Assembly (NCBI GenBank): GCA_024347235.1
Contig: AP025283.1
Location: 4,774,001 to 4,838,000, forward strand
DNA from: Aliamphritea spongicola
GTDB taxonomy: Bacteria > Pseudomonadota > Gammaproteobacteria > Pseudomonadales > Balneatricaceae
Direction: 5' to 3'
Length of the DNA stretch: 64,000 nucleotides
In this document: one piece after another, positions 9,966-21,727 of the stretch
Layout: every line of letters starts with the position of its first letter
Position numbering within the stretch: position 1 is the stretch's first letter
The notes under the pieces: model-generated
What the model saw: the letters and a program-made list of their open reading frames with translations, nothing else
Database searches by the model: none
Told to the model about the DNA's origin: nothing
Program-made: the position numbers and the translations under genes

Positions 9966-10813
9966 ATGTCAGCCAATCTTTCCTCTGAACTGCTCAATAC
10001 GTTCGTTACCGTGGTGCATGAACAGGGCTTCATCAAAGCGTCGGAGCGGTTACATAAAACCCAGTCAACGGTCAGCCAGCAAATCAAAAAACTGGAACAG
10101 GAAATCGGTGTCTCCCTGTTCCAGGCAGAGGGCCGCAAACGGGTACTCACCCCTGAAGGCGAGGTATTTCTGGGCCACGCCCGGCGTATTCTCAGCAGCC
10201 ATCAGGACGCTGTCGCCGCGGTTACCGGCCCCCGCCAGTATCAGCAACTGAAAATCGGTATATCTCAGGCATTATCAGAAACACTGCTGCCATCACTACT
10301 GGGACAGTTCAGGCAGGCCAATCCACAGCTGGCCTTAGAAGTACACTGCGGTTTCAGCCAGGATCTGGGTAAAGAATTTGATGCCGGAAATTATGATCTG
10401 GTGCTACTGCTGCAACCCCGGCAGAGTGCCCTGACCGGGCTGCAGATCAGCGAAGAGCCGCTGGCCTGGGTGGCATCGCCACAGTTTTATCCACAACCGG
10501 GCACGCCCCTGCCGCTGGCATTCCTGTCCCCCGGTGTCAGTTCCGCCAGCGCGGCATTGATGCACTGGATCAGGCAAATATCGGCTGGCAACAGGTCTAC
10601 CATACCAGCAGCTTCGCCAGCCTGATGATGGCTGTCCGGGCTGGCCTTGGCATCACCGTCCGCCCGCTGCGCGGCCTCGGTCAGGACTGGCAACTGGCGG
10701 ACCTGCCCCACCTGCCGGAACTCCCCATGTATATCGAGCTGCGCAGCCGACCATCGGCACCAGCTCAGCAACTGGAAAAACTGCTCGCCCGTCAAAACCT
10801 GATCATTAGCTGA
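9966..10813 (+). CDS. LysR family transcriptional regulator, frameshifted
   Basis: About 282 residues. The N-terminal winged helix-turn-helix is clear (GFIKASERLHKTQSTVSQQIKKLEQ, residues ~20-45), followed by the substrate-binding domain beginning near KIGISQALSETLLPSLL. A C run near 10530 is one base short; repair joins LPLAFLSP to FRQRGIDALDQANIGWQQVYHTSSFASLMMAV, the usual second lobe. It is divergent from the small gene at 9791 and upstream of the sulfide-oxidation genes; either could be its target, but no LysR box was recognised with confidence. Confidence 0.88.
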
Positions 10814-10968
10814 GCTGGCGGATTTATCTTTGTTACCCCGGACATCACTTCCGGAACAACGCCACAGCCATCACAGACACTGCAACTTCTACCTGCCAGC
10901 CAGTCACAGCTACACTGATAGACAGTAGAACTTTGGTCGCCCCGGTGGATAATTTTTAACCACACTGA

Positions 10969-10997
10969 TTGACATCCATATTAGGCTGATCTAATTT
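10969..10997 (+). promoter_or_regulatory. Candidate sigma-70 promoter with internal dyad, upstream of persulfide dioxygenase
   Basis: TTGACA (10969-10974), a 17-base spacer, then TAATTT (10992-10997). Between and overlapping the boxes lies ATTAG-gctgat-CTAAT (10980-10995), a typical place for a repressor. ArsR-type sulfide repressors (BigR/SqrR) bind AT-rich dyads at such genes in other proteobacteria; the regulator here is not identified. Confidence 0.45.
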
Positions 10998-11055
10998 ATA
11001 TATTCCATTTAGTTTTATGCTTATAACCAAATTACAATAAATTCGGTACAGCCTT

Positions 11056-11933
11056 ATGTCAGCCAATGCCAAACCTGCAATTGTCACCGCCTTTTTGATG
11101 AGCCTTCTTTCACCTTCAGCTATGTGATTCAGGACCCGGAATCCAACCACTGTGCAATCATCGACTCCGTGCTGGATTTTGATTATGCCTCCGGCAAAAC
11201 AAACACCGCTTCCGCCGATGCATTACTGGCCTTCGTCGACCAGCACTCTCTGACCGTAGACTGGATTCTGGAAACCCATGTCCATGCTGATCATGTGTCC
11301 GCTGCGCCCTATCTGAAAGCCAGAACCGGCGGCCTTATCGGCATTGGCAAACAAGTCTGCACCGTACAGAAAACCTTCGGCCAGGCATTTAACGCTGAGA
11401 AAGAATTTGCCACCAACGGTAGCCAGTTTGATGTTCTTCTGGAAGACAACGACACCATTCAGATTGGCCAGCTGACCGGCCAGGCACTGCATACGCCGGG
11501 TCATACTCCTGCCTGCATGACCTATGTATTCAGCGATGCTGCGTTTGTGGGCGATACCCTGTTCATGCCCGATTACGGTACTGCCCGCTGCGACTTTCCC
11601 GGTGGTGATGCCGCCATGCTGTACCGCTCAATTCACCGTATTTTCCAACTGCCGGATGAAACCCGCCTGTTCATGTGCCACGACTATAAGGCGCCAGGCC
11701 GGGATGAATACGCCCACCAGACCAGCGTAGCCGAGCAGCGCCAGCACAATATCCATATTCAGGAAGGCGTTAACGAAGCCGACTTCGTTGCCATGCGCAC
11801 CAGCCGGGACGCCACCCTGAGTATGCCCAAACTGATCCTGCCTTCAGTACAGGTGAACATGCGTGCCGGGCATCTGCCCCCTGCAGAGGACAACGGTCAG
11901 CATTATCTGAAAATCCCGCTCAACCTGTTCTGA
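11056..11933 (+). CDS. ETHE1/Blh-type persulfide dioxygenase (metallo-beta-lactamase fold), frameshifted
   Basis: About 292 residues. The metal motif HVHADH lies at residues ~74-79, with further ligands in HTPGHTPACMTY, GDTLFMPDYG and CHDY, and the family-typical RCDFPGGDA. These enzymes oxidise glutathione persulfide or related persulfides to sulfite. A T run at 11092-11096 is one base short; repair gives the family N-terminus TAFFDEPSFTFSYVIQDPES. The product of the next gene makes persulfides, so the two form a sulfide detoxification pathway ending in sulfite, which the nearby TauE protein might export. Confidence 0.9.
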
Positions 11934-12041
11934 TTTCAGGCTAATCATCACCGGATACTTTTAATCCGGACACTCTCTGTGCCGGCTGTACACTGCTGCA
12001 GCCGGGTATTACCCGCATCCGGAAACCAGGAGAACGCTCTC

Positions 12042-13768
12042 ATGGACGTACGTCAGCTCAGCCCTTTTATCAGCATAAGCCCGCAAATTACCTCCGCCGA
12101 TATTGGTCTGGCGGCCGCACAGGATTCCGCACGATTATCTGTAACCGGCCAGAAAATGAATCTGAAGATCAGCCGGACAACCGGCTGTTAGAAGAAACCT
12201 GCCAACGGGCCGGGCTGAGCTGGCATTACTTACCTGCAGAAGCCGGTAATGTTACCGATGCCAACGTTGCAGAATTTGCCACCCTGATGAATCAGGTGCA
12301 GGGGCCGGTGCTGGCCTATTGCCGTACCGGTACCCGCAGCGCCACACTCTGGGCGCTGTCGCAGGCTCCCCGCCTGGATGTCGCTGCCATTCTTACAGCC
12401 ACGGCACAGGCAGGCTACGATCTGGCCCCCAGAAGCAGCGGATTCTGAACGCAGCGAATCAGCAGGTAAGTGATCAGGAAAGCCAGCCGGTTACTGCCGG
12501 CCGACAGCACGATATCCTGATTGTCGGCGGTGGCGCCGGTGGTCAGGCAACGGCAGCCAGCCTGTTAAAACGCCAGCCGGATCTGGACATTGCCATCGCT
12601 GAACCCAATACCGAACACTATTATCAGCCTGGCTGGACACTGGTTGGCGGTGGCGTATTCAACCGTAAAGATACCGTGCGTCCAATGGCCGATGTCATGC
12701 ATCCGGACTGCCACTGGTATCAGGCAGCCGTCAGCCACTTCGAACCGGAACAGCGTCAGTTAGTTCTCGAAGACGGTGAGCGGCTGGGTTACCGCATCCT
12801 GATCATCGCCCGGGACTGACGCTGGATTGGGACGCAATACCCGGCTTACGGGAAAACCTTGGCAGCCACGGTGTAACCTCTAATTATCAGTTCGATATGG
12901 CCCCCTACACCTGGGAGCTGATCCAGAACTGCAAATCCGGCAAAGCTCTGTTTACCCAGCCCCTATGCCGATCAAATGCGCAGGCGCGCCGCAGAAAGCC
13001 ATGTATCTGGCCTGCGATCACTGGTTACGCACTCAGCGGCTGGACAACATTGATGTGGAATTCTGTAACGCCGGCCCCGGCCTGTTCGGTGTCGCCGACT
13101 ACGTACCCGCGCTCATGGAATATGTGAAGAAATACAACATCGCGCTGCAGTTTCAGCACACGCTTACCGCTATCGACGGCCCGGGCAAAACCGCAACATT
13201 CAGCGTCACCGACGGTGAGGGCGAAAGCAGGGAGATTGAGAAGGCTTTCGAGATGATTCACGTCTGCCCGCCACAAAAGGCCCCGAAGTTTATCAGCAAC
13301 AGCCCGCTGGCGGACGCCGCTGGCTGGCTGGATCTCGATCCGGAAACCCTGCAGCACAACCACTACGGAAATATCTTCGGCCTGGGAGACGCAGGCAATA
13401 CGCCGAATGCAAAAACCGCAGCAGCGGTACGAAAACAGGCGCCGGTGGTGGCGGAAAATGTCCTGCTGGCCCTCAAAGGCGAAGCCCCCAGAGCCATTTA
13501 CGCCGGCTACGGTTCCTGTCCGCTGACCGTTGAGAAAGGCAAAATCGTACTGGCCGAATTTGGTTACGGCGGTAAGCTACAACCGACCTTCCCCACCTGG
13601 CTGGTACAGGGTACCCGGCCATCCCGCCTGTCCTGGTTACTGAAAGAAAAGATGCTGCCATGGATCTACTGGAACGCCATGCTGAAAGGCAAGGAATGGC
13701 TGGCAGAACCGGAAATTCTCAGCCATCGCCCTACCAAACATGAAGCCTCCGACGCGCTGGATAAATAA
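12042..13768 (+). CDS. DUF442 phosphatase-like / sulfide:quinone oxidoreductase fusion, frameshifted
   Basis: About 576 residues. The N-terminal DUF442 (TIGR01244) domain has a dual-specificity-phosphatase-like loop CRTGTRS near residues 93-99, thought to act as a sulfur transferase. From about residue 155 a flavoprotein domain begins with GGGAGGQATA. The two redox cysteines of sulfide:quinone oxidoreductase are visible in PIKCAGAPQK (~residue 312) and GYGSCPLTVEKGK (~492). It would oxidise sulfide at the membrane and pass electrons to quinone. Frame breaks near 12115, at the C run 12426-12430, near 12818 and near 12960 split it into pieces; the domain order matches a known fusion architecture, so one gene is favoured over several. 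Confidence 0.86.
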
Positions 13769-13781
13769 AGGGCGGGCATAA

Positions 13782-13810
13782 AAAACGGGAAGCTAAAGCT
13801 TCCCGTTTTC
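13782..13810. terminator. Bidirectional terminator between sulfide reductase and FKBP genes
   Basis: AAAACGGGAAGCT and its complement around a short AA loop, flanked by A and T runs; placed between converging genes. Confidence 0.9.
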
Positions 13811-13830
13811 TGTATCGCTAAACCTAAGAC

Positions 13831-14552
13831 TTAGCCTTCCGGATTGATTTCCAGTAATTCAACTTCGAATACCAGTGTCGCGTTCGGTCCGATGGTACCG
13901 CCAGCGCCAGCCGGGCCGTAAGCCAGGTCAGCCGGGATAACCAGACGGGCTTTACCGCCACTCTTCATCAGCTGAAGACCTTCTGTCCAGCCAGGAATAA
14001 CGCCGTTCAGCGGGAAGGAAACCGGCTCACCGCGGCTGTAAGAGCTGTCGAACTCAGTACCGTCGATCAGGGTACCTTTGTAGTGCACCATTACAGAATC
14101 TTCAGCGGTCGGGCTTTCACCTTCACCTTCGGTCAGGTGCTCGATCTGCAGGCCGGAATCAGTAGTCGTCACATTCGGCTTCTTGGCATTTTCTGCCATG
14201 TAGTCCATACCGTCCTGCTTGTTCTTGTCAGCCAGTGCTTCAGCTTCTTTCTGGGCTTCTTCAACCTTCTTCTGCTGCGCTTCCATCAGCACTTTTTCAA
14301 CTTCTTCGCGGCTCATCAGGCCTTCATCGCCGGCATACGCTGCTTCAACACCGCGGCGCAGTGCATCGTAATCCATTGTTTCGAAATCAGCTTTTAAGCG
14401 CTCACCCAGCACCATACCCAGGCCGTAGCTCAGTTTTTCGTTTCAGTATCCAGAGTGTAAGGCTTCTCTACCGGTGCAGGGGCTTTCTTCTCTTCACCAC
14501 ACCCCACCAGGAACGCACTTGCAACGGCAACAGCAACCAGCGTCTTTTTCAT
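13831..14552 (-). CDS. FkpA/Mip-type peptidyl-prolyl cis-trans isomerase lipoprotein, frameshifted
   Basis: About 240 residues. The N-terminus is a lipoprotein signal peptide with lipobox LVGC, so it should be anchored in the outer or inner membrane facing the periplasm. An alpha-helical dimerisation region rich in Glu/Lys/Ala follows, then the FKBP domain (DSVMVHYKGTLIDGTEFDSSYSRGEPVSFPL and IPADLAYGPAGAGGTIGPNATLVFEVELL). It catalyses proline isomerisation in folding envelope proteins. A T run at 14434-14438 (plus strand) is one base short and separates the signal peptide from the rest. AAGGA precedes the ATG at a good distance. Confidence 0.92.
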
Positions 14553-14714
14553 TTCATTTCCTTAGTTTTGTCTGTCCGAGTATCGGAATCGGCAGCTTTC
14601 AGCCTGAGATCTCTGCTTAAAAGCATCTGTACAGAATCTGTACGTAAGGCTCAACTTATCATAGCTGCTTCTATATATCCTGCCTTAGTGGGGGCAGGCA
14701 GTGAAAAGTTCAAC

Positions 14715-15216
14715 CTAAATGCCAGTTTCTGTATATAAATCAAGCAATGTTTGTAAAAGTCCGGACCACTGCCCCTGCACCGTTTGCAGATACACTTCCA
14801 GATTGGCTCTGGCCAGATCATCCGCCGGCAACGAAAGCGCCGGGCAAAGGTCATTCGCCGTTGCCAGGTCGTACAGCATCTGCAGTTCGGTTTTTCACAG
14901 GCCAGTTCCGCCTGCTTAAGCTGTTCATAGGCAGCTTCCAGCCGGTTATCCTGCTGACGTTCCTCACGCACGCTGTAACGCAGCGCCCGCAGTGGCAGCA
15001 GGCGCTCGTAATGCCAGTGTTGCAGGGCTTTATCGCTGAACAGTTCCGCCACGACCCCTGCTGTTGTCTGGCCAGCCACAGACAAAAGATCACCCGGTTA
15101 ACCGCCAGCCCCTGCTCGGACTGTAGCCGCAGGCACAGAGGCGCAACTCCCGGGCGGCTGTAAAAGGCCAGTGCAAAGCGCCATAAACTGTTATCTGCTG
15201 ACTGTATTTCCGACAT
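14715..15216 (-). CDS. TIGR02444 / DUF2390 family protein, frameshifted
   Basis: About 167 residues of unknown function. The N-terminus SLWRFALAFYSRPGVAPLCLRLQ and the middle HYERLLPLRALRYSVREER are typical of the family, which commonly neighbours the ABC-F gene yheS in Pseudomonas and relatives, as here (divergent). The assumed start is the second ATG (15216), which has GTGAGG upstream. Two frame breaks, near 15070 and 14880, fall in or near short base runs. Confidence 0.78.
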
Positions 15217-15331
15217 TCTGTGCCTCACTCAAACGCTTATTCACCGGCTGATTTGTGCTAGAATCCGCAGCCAAAATCAGCGCCGGATGTTCACCGGCAT
15301 CCGATATTAGCCTGCCAGTCCGGTAAGAACC

Positions 15332-17240
15332 ATGATTCAGTTAAACCAGCTCAGCCTGCAACGGGGCCCGCAACGTCTGCTCGAACAGGCCCAGTTGACC
15401 ATTCACGCCACCCAGAAAGTCGGTATTATCGGCGCGAACGGGGTTGGTAAGTCATCACTGTTTAAGCTGATTCTGGGTGAGCTTCAGGCTGATGAAGGCG
15501 ACCTTTCGCTGCCGACTAATCTGATTATTGCCCATATGGCACAGGAAGTATCGGACTCCGACCGCAGCGCACTGGAGTATGTGCTCGACGGTGACCGCCG
15601 GCTGCGCCATATTCAGCAACAACTGGAAGAAGCCGAAACCAGTGGCAACCATCACCGCAGTGGCGAGCTGCATGCAGAGATGGCAGCGATTGACGGCTAC
15701 ACGGCAGAGTCCCGCGCCTACCAGTTACTGAATGGTCTGAGCTTCAAGCCAACTGATGCCAGCCGTCCGGTGAGCACCTTTTCAGGGGTTGGCGGATTCG
15801 CCTGAATCTGGCACAGGCGCTGATGTGTCACTCTGACATTCTGCTACTCGATGAGCCCACCAACCACCTTGATCTGGATGCCACCATCTGGCTGGAACAG
15901 TGGCTGCGCAGCTATCCGGGCACCCTGTTACTGATTTCCCATGACCGGGATTTCCTTGATGCTGTCACCACCCATATCGTGCACATGCACCGGCAAAAAC
16001 CGATCTGTACAAAGGCGGTTATTCAGACTTCGAAGTCATGCGTGCGGAACGGCTTGCCCAGCAGCAGGCCCAGTATGAGAAACAGCAACAGCGGATTGCC
16101 GAAATCGAAAACTTTGTCCGCCGCTTTAAAGCCAAAGCCTCCAAAGCCAAACAGGCCCAGAGCCGGGTAAAAGAACTGGAACGGATGGAAACCATTTCCG
16201 CCGCCCACGTCGACAGCCCGTTCAGCTTCGGCTTTCAGGCCAGCGATAAGATCTCCTTCCCGTTGCTGACACTGGATAAAGCTGATCTGGGTTATGACAA
16301 AGCAATCCTCAAGCAGGTTTCCCTGAGTCTGGTGCCCGGCGCCCGTATCGGCCTGCTGGGCCCGAACGGTGCCGGTAAATCCACCCTGATTAAGTCCCTG
16401 ACCGAAGACCTGCCATTACTCAGCGGTGAACGGAAAAGCGGCGAACATCTGAAGGTAGGCTACTTTGCCCAGCATCAGTTGGAAGCACTGGATCTGGAAG
16501 CTTCACCGAGTCTGCACATTAAACGCATAGCTCCACAGGCCAGCGATCAGGAAATCCGTAACTTCCTTGGCAGCTTCGACTTCCATGGTGATCGCGCGCT
16601 GGAACCGGTCAAGCAGTTCTCCGGCGGTGAAAAAGCCCGGGTAGCACTGGCACTGATTGCCTGGCAGAAACCGAATCTGCTGCTGCTCGATGAACCGACC
16701 AACCACCTGGACCTGGAAGTCCGCCACGCTCTGACACTGGCCCTGCAGGGCTTTGAAGGGGCGCTGATTCTGGTCTCCCACGACCGTCACTTATTACGTA
16801 ACTGTGTGGATGAATTCCTGCTGGTTGCCGATCAGCAGGTGGCGCCGTTTAAAGGCGACATGGACGACTACCAGCAATGGCTAGCGAACCAGCGCCGGGA
16901 AGACAATCAGACTGAACAGCCGGAACGGGAAAACCGTTCTGCCAGCGCCGCTGAACGTAAAGAACAAAAGCGTCTGGCCGCTGAGCGCCGCAGTATGCTC
17001 CGCCCATTAAAGAAAGCCACCGAAAAGCTGGAAGCGGAAATGGAAACCCTGGCAGAACAACTGTCAACGGTGGAAGAAAAGCTGGCCGATACCTCTATTT
17101 ATGAAGAAGCCCGAAAGGCTGAGCTGAAAGATGTGCTGCAGCAGCAGGCCACGCTGCAACAGCGCAGCGAAGCGGTCGAAACCGAATGGATGGAAAAGCT
17201 CGAAGAACTGGAAGAACTTGAGCAACTGACCGCCGAATAA
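15332..17240 (+). CDS. yheS: ABC-F family ATPase YheS, frameshifted
   Basis: About 637 residues, no membrane segments. Two ABC cassettes: Walker A GANGVGKSS (~residue 37) and GPNGAGKST (~345), signatures SGGWR and SGGEKAR, and two copies of LLLDEPTNHLDL. The linker is a charged coiled coil (residues ~230-280), and the C-terminus is another coiled coil rich in Glu and Lys. ABC-F proteins bind ribosomes and affect translation; YheS has been linked to relief of stalling. A G run at 15787-15790 is one base short in the first signature motif, and a second break lies near 15995. Confidence 0.9.
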
Positions 17241-17286
17241 CAGCTGGGCTCAGGTCACTGAGCCCCTGCCATTTACGCGACAAACA

Positions 17287-17923
17287 TCAGGCCTCAAACG
17301 AGGCCAGTTTAATTCCGAACGTCACAAATACAGCGCCGGTCACCGCTTTCAGTGCCCGCTGCATCACACCTGCCCGGGTAAAACCCATAAACCGGGACAG
17401 CAGCATCACCATGCCTGAGAACCACAGCAGATTGATCAGTGAATGAATCAGCACCAGCAGGAAAGCTGACGAAGCCCCTCGCCCAGCGGTATAAATTGCG
17501 GAAACGCCGCCAGATAAAACATCGACACCTTAGGGTTAAGTGCATTGGTCAGAAACCCTTCCACCCAGGCGTGCCTCAGGCTTTGTAACTTTACCGGTGT
17601 TTTAACAGATACCGGACCAGCCGTGCCACCGTTGCCTTTCAGCGCAGCCCGCAAGGCATTAATGCCGATCCAGCACAGGTAGGCCGCCCCCAGCATTTTT
17701 ACGATAAAGAACAGCTGGGCTGACTGCACCAGAATCACCGATATTCCCAGTACCGACAAAGCACCATGAAGGTAAAAGCGCCGACAAACCCCGCTACGTT
17801 GGCAAACCCGGCCGCTTTACCTGACGTGGTGACCGACTTAACAATCAGTACGCCATTTGGCCCCGGTGATATAACCAGCAGTGTCGCGACCAGTGTAAAG
17901 GTCAGTATCTGTGCTAAATCCAT
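17287..17923 (-). CDS. LysE/RhtB family amino-acid exporter, frameshifted
   Basis: About 212 residues with roughly six membrane helices. The N-terminus LATLLVISPGPNGVLIV carries the family motif with the PGPN element, and GFLTNALNPKVSMFYLAAFPQF is the second conserved block. It should export an amino acid or similar small metabolite; the substrate is unknown. Frame breaks occur near 17760 and 17475. It converges on yheS with only 46 bases between the stops and no obvious shared terminator. Confidence 0.88.
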
Positions 17924-17954
17924 CTATCCTCCTGCAGCTGAAAACAAAAGCTAA

Positions 17955-17992
17955 AAACAAAAAAGCGCCGCGGCATCTGCCAGGGCGCTTTC
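17955..17992 (-). terminator. Rho-independent terminator of the HDOD gene
   Basis: On the minus strand GAAAGCGCC, a twelve-base loop, GGCGCTTTTTTG: an eight-base stem and a T run directly after the HDOD stop. Confidence 0.75.
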
Positions 17993-18020
17993 ATTAACAG
18001 GCTTAACTTAACTGGCCAGC

Positions 18021-19356
18021 TTAACTGGCTTTTGCCGGTGCGATTGAATTCACCAGGGCTTCCAGTTCTGTTCGGTTCTCGACGATCTTCTCTAACGCTT
18101 CATCTGCGTCTTCCCGGCTGATCTGTAAACGCTTGAACAGTGCACTGGGAATCTCTTCTTCCGGGCCGTCACCCAACCCTTTCGAGCGTAACAGACGGGA
18201 AGCGATGTATAACAGGCCGACTTCCTGCTGAGCATCACCCTGATAGTTCGGATCTTGCTGATGGCGTACCGCTTCACAAACTTTGTCCGGCAGTGACCAG
18301 CTGTCCAGCAACCATGAGCCAATCTGCTCACGGGTCACGTTCAGTACCTGCTGCTCAATGTACTCAGACGGCATATGCGGGTTCGCCTCAATATACCGGG
18401 ATAACAGCGAGAAATACGACGGGAATACGTGAGCCAGTACCAGATAACCAAAGTTATGCAGCAAGCCCGCCAGATATACCATCCCCAGCTTAGGCCGCAC
18501 CGCAACCGGTACCTTCTTACACAGCAGTTCACACAAGGCCGCGGTATACACCGCCTGCTGCCAGAACGGTACACCTTCGCGAGGAGTATCATCCGGCACC
18601 GCCAGGGTCTGCCCCATCGCAACACCTAAAGCCAGATTCAGTACCAGATCAAAGCCCAGTACCCGTACCACGGCATCATCAACAGACTGCACATCCGTTG
18701 GCGCTGCATAATACGGAGATGCGGCCCAGCTCATTACCTGAGCCGCCAGACTCGGATCAACCCGTACCAGCGGTACCAGGTCATCAATCCCGGCGATCGG
18801 GTCAGAACGCAGGGCAATCAGTTTCTTCATGGACAACGGCAACGCCGGCATCCCCAGTGTATCTTCCAGACGCTGCTTCACCCGCAGGCTGGTAAAACGC
18901 TCCACCGCCTGGGTAATAACCTTGGTATCGCTGCCGCCAGGCTGGGCATTGCTGATAGACGTAGTAGTCAGCGCCAGCGCCTTAAGCACCACAGGCTGCT
19001 GAATCCAGTGACGGCGAATTTCAAATACCCGGCCGGTATAAGGCTCAACGGCTTCAATGACATCAAGATCATTCAGGCCGGCATCCATATAGACCTTCAG
19101 GCCCATCAGCTTTTGCAGACCTTTTTCGGTTTTCAGTGCCGCCTGACCAAAACTTGATCGCTTCGCGGCTGCGCAAAGGTTGCAGACGTAGCTCTGAATG
19201 GTTCCAGATGCTGACCAGATCCAGTAACTGATCAGACGGCACCAGTACCAGCGCTTTCGTGCTGGTATCGTGCACCATAAGGATGCGATATTTAGGCTCA
19301 TCAGCGTGAGCGGGTTGCATTGATTGCATACTGTGAGTCGCCAAAGCCATCTCCAT
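18021..19356 (-). CDS. HDOD domain protein, frameshifted
   Basis: About 445 residues. The HDOD domain covers roughly residues 165-370 (LPLSMKKLIALRSDPIAGIDDLVPLVRVDPSLAAQVMSWA to LLHNFGYLVLAHVFPSYF). HDOD proteins are thought to act in signalling and stress responses, without a proven catalytic role in most cases. The N-terminal 150 residues, with KALVLVPSDQLLDLVSIWN, may be a divergent YbaK/aminoacyl-tRNA-deacylase-like domain as in some Pseudomonas HDOD proteins; that is tentative. The frame break at 19149-19152 differs from the others: it is fixed by removing one base or adding two. Two closely spaced ATGs (19356, 19350) are possible starts. Confidence 0.82.
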
Positions 19357-19549
19357 CCACCAGTTTATTCAGGCTTTTCAATTCAGGCCGCTAAAGTTTG
19401 CGGTTTAGTTAACCAGACTACAAAGTCAGCCCGGCAGTGTCCATGCTCAGCCTCCCAGTTTGGGGCTAAAACCCAGCACAACCGGGTGATTAACCGACAG
19501 ACAGGGTATCGGTCACCCCGGGCATTTCATGAGCAAAAATAACCGGACG

Positions 19550-19579
19550 AAAAAGCACTTCTGTTCGGAAGTGCTTTTT
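19550..19579. terminator. Terminator downstream of spoT
   Basis: AAAAAGCACTTC-tgttc-GGAAGTGCTTTTT. The perfect stem and flanking runs work in both directions; on the minus strand it ends spoT. Confidence 0.9.
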
Positions 19580-19601
19580 CTGATCAGAGAATCTTTATTC
19601 C

Positions 19602-21727
19602 TCAGACGCGGGTAAGTTTGTATACCGCCGGCAGGGACTTCAGTTTACGCATCACCCGGGCCAGATGGATCCGGCTGGTAACGGTGATATCCATGTGCAC
19701 AGTACTCAGAGGCGAGTCTGTCTCGGTAATATCAATCTTAAAGACGTTGGAACCTGCACCGGCTGCAGTGGTTGCCAGCGAAGCAATCAGGCCTCTGGCC
19801 GGCTCAACCTGCAGATCAAGATTCACAGTGAATTCTTCATCAATGGTCGCCGACCATTCCAGATAAACACATTTCTCAGCGTCATCTTTCATAAAGGCGA
19901 TGTTGCGGCAGTCAGTGCGGTGAATAACCAGCCCTCTGCCAGAGGAAATATGGCCTGTAATCTTGTCCCCTGGGATCGGGCCGCAACAACGGGCATAGTG
20001 CATGACCATGCCTTCTGTGCCCTTGATGGCAAACGGTTTGTCGCTGGTAACAGGGCCCAGATCTTTACTGCCCTCGTCCTCATCAGAACGAGGCCGCAGG
20101 CGACGTGCCACCACGTAGGCCATGCGGTTACCCAGGCCAATGTCCACCAGCAGATCATCCAGGCTGTTAAGCTGCATCTCTTCCAGCAGTGTCTGCAACC
20201 GGGTCGGATCGACCTCATCCACCGAGGTACCGAAGTTACTCATGAACTGATTCAGCAGACGACGGCCCAGCTCGACGGATTCATCACGCTGCTGTTGCTT
20301 AACAAAGTGACGGATCGCTGAACGTGCCTTACCGGTCACCACAAAGTTCATCCAGGCGATGTTAGGACGGGCACTGGCAGTGGTAATGATTTCCACGGTC
20401 TGGCCACTTTCCAGTGTCTGGGATAACGGCGCCAGCCGGCGGTTAATCCGGCAGGAGATACAGGAGTTACCCACATCCGTATGAACGGCATAGGCGAAGT
20501 CCACCGCAGTGGCCCCCTGTGGCAGTTCGTAAATCCGGCCTTTCGGTGAGAATACATATACTTCGTCGGAGAACAGGTCGGTTTTTACCGTTTCAATGAA
20601 CTCCATGGAATCGCCGGCACGCTTCTGCATTTCCAGCAGGCTCTGCACCCACTTACGGGCACGGTTATAACCGTCCACCGCACTGCTGGAATCCCCGTAA
20701 ATCTTGTAATGGCTGTGCTCCGCAATACCCTGACTGGCAACCGCATCCATTTCTTTGGTGCGGATCTGTACTTCAATGGTGATATTACGGGCGCCGAATA
20801 AATCTGTGTGCAGGGACTGATAGCCGTTGGCTTTAGGAATGGCGATGTAATCTTTGAATCGCCCGGCAACCGGCTTGTACAGGCTGTGAATAACCCCAGT
20901 ACCCGGTAACAGTCATCAACACTTTCGGTCACGATCCGAAAAGCAAACACGTCCATGATTTCCTCAAAGGACTTACCCTTGCTCTTCATCTTGCTGTAAA
21001 TGCTGTAGAGGTGCTTTTCCCGGCCGGATACCACTCCGCCAAAGCCTTCCTGACTCAGGCGGCTGCGGATGGATTCTTCAATGCTGGAAATAATATCCTT
21101 GCGCTGACCACGGGCCTGTACCACCGCCCGGCGAATGTATTTGGAGCGCATCGGGTGATACGCCTGGAACGCCAGATCTTCCAGTTCCAGCTGCATATCC
21201 CGCATACCCAGACGGGCTGCGACCGGCGCATAAATATCCAGCGTCTCACGGGCAATACGGCGTTGTTTCTCCGGTGGCATGGCCCCCAGGGTACGCATGT
21301 TGTGCAACCGGTCCGCCAGTTTCACGAGAATAACCCGGATATCCACCGCCATTGCCATGACCATCTTCTGGAAGTTTTCCGCCTGCGCTTCTGCACGGGT
21401 TTCAAACTCCAGATGGGTCAGCTTACTGACCCCGTCAACAATGTCGGTGACCTGATCACCGAACTGACCGGCCAGACCGTCACGGTTTACTTCCGTATCT
21501 TCAATCACGTCATGGAGCATCGCCGCCATCAGGCTCTGATGATCCATATGCATGCCCGCCAGAATAGACGCCACCGAAAGCGGGTGGGTCACATACGGCT
21601 CACCACTTTTACGCCGCTGGCCATCATGGGCCTGTTCTGCGTAAAAATACGCCCGCCGCACGGCCCTGATCTGCTCGAGATCAAGATAGCCGGATAACCG
21701 GTCAGAAAGCGCATCAATGGTTGGCAT
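19602..21727 (-). CDS. spoT: Bifunctional (p)ppGpp synthetase/hydrolase SpoT, frameshifted
   Basis: About 709 residues. The HD hydrolase domain has the metal motif HDVIED at residues 72-77. The synthetase domain contains FAFRIVTESVDDCYRVLG and, after repair, the conserved YQSLHT and EVQIRT stretches. TGS (FSPKGRIYELPQGATAVDFAYAVHTDVG) and a C-terminal ACT domain follow. It sets the level of the stringent-response alarmone. One break, a C run at 20894-20897, is a base short. The ATG at 21727 is preferred over an upstream one because it gives the family N-terminus MPTIDALSDRL. Gene order gmk-rpoZ-spoT is conserved across gammaproteobacteria; a terminator upstream suggests spoT may also have its own promoter. 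Confidence 0.95.
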
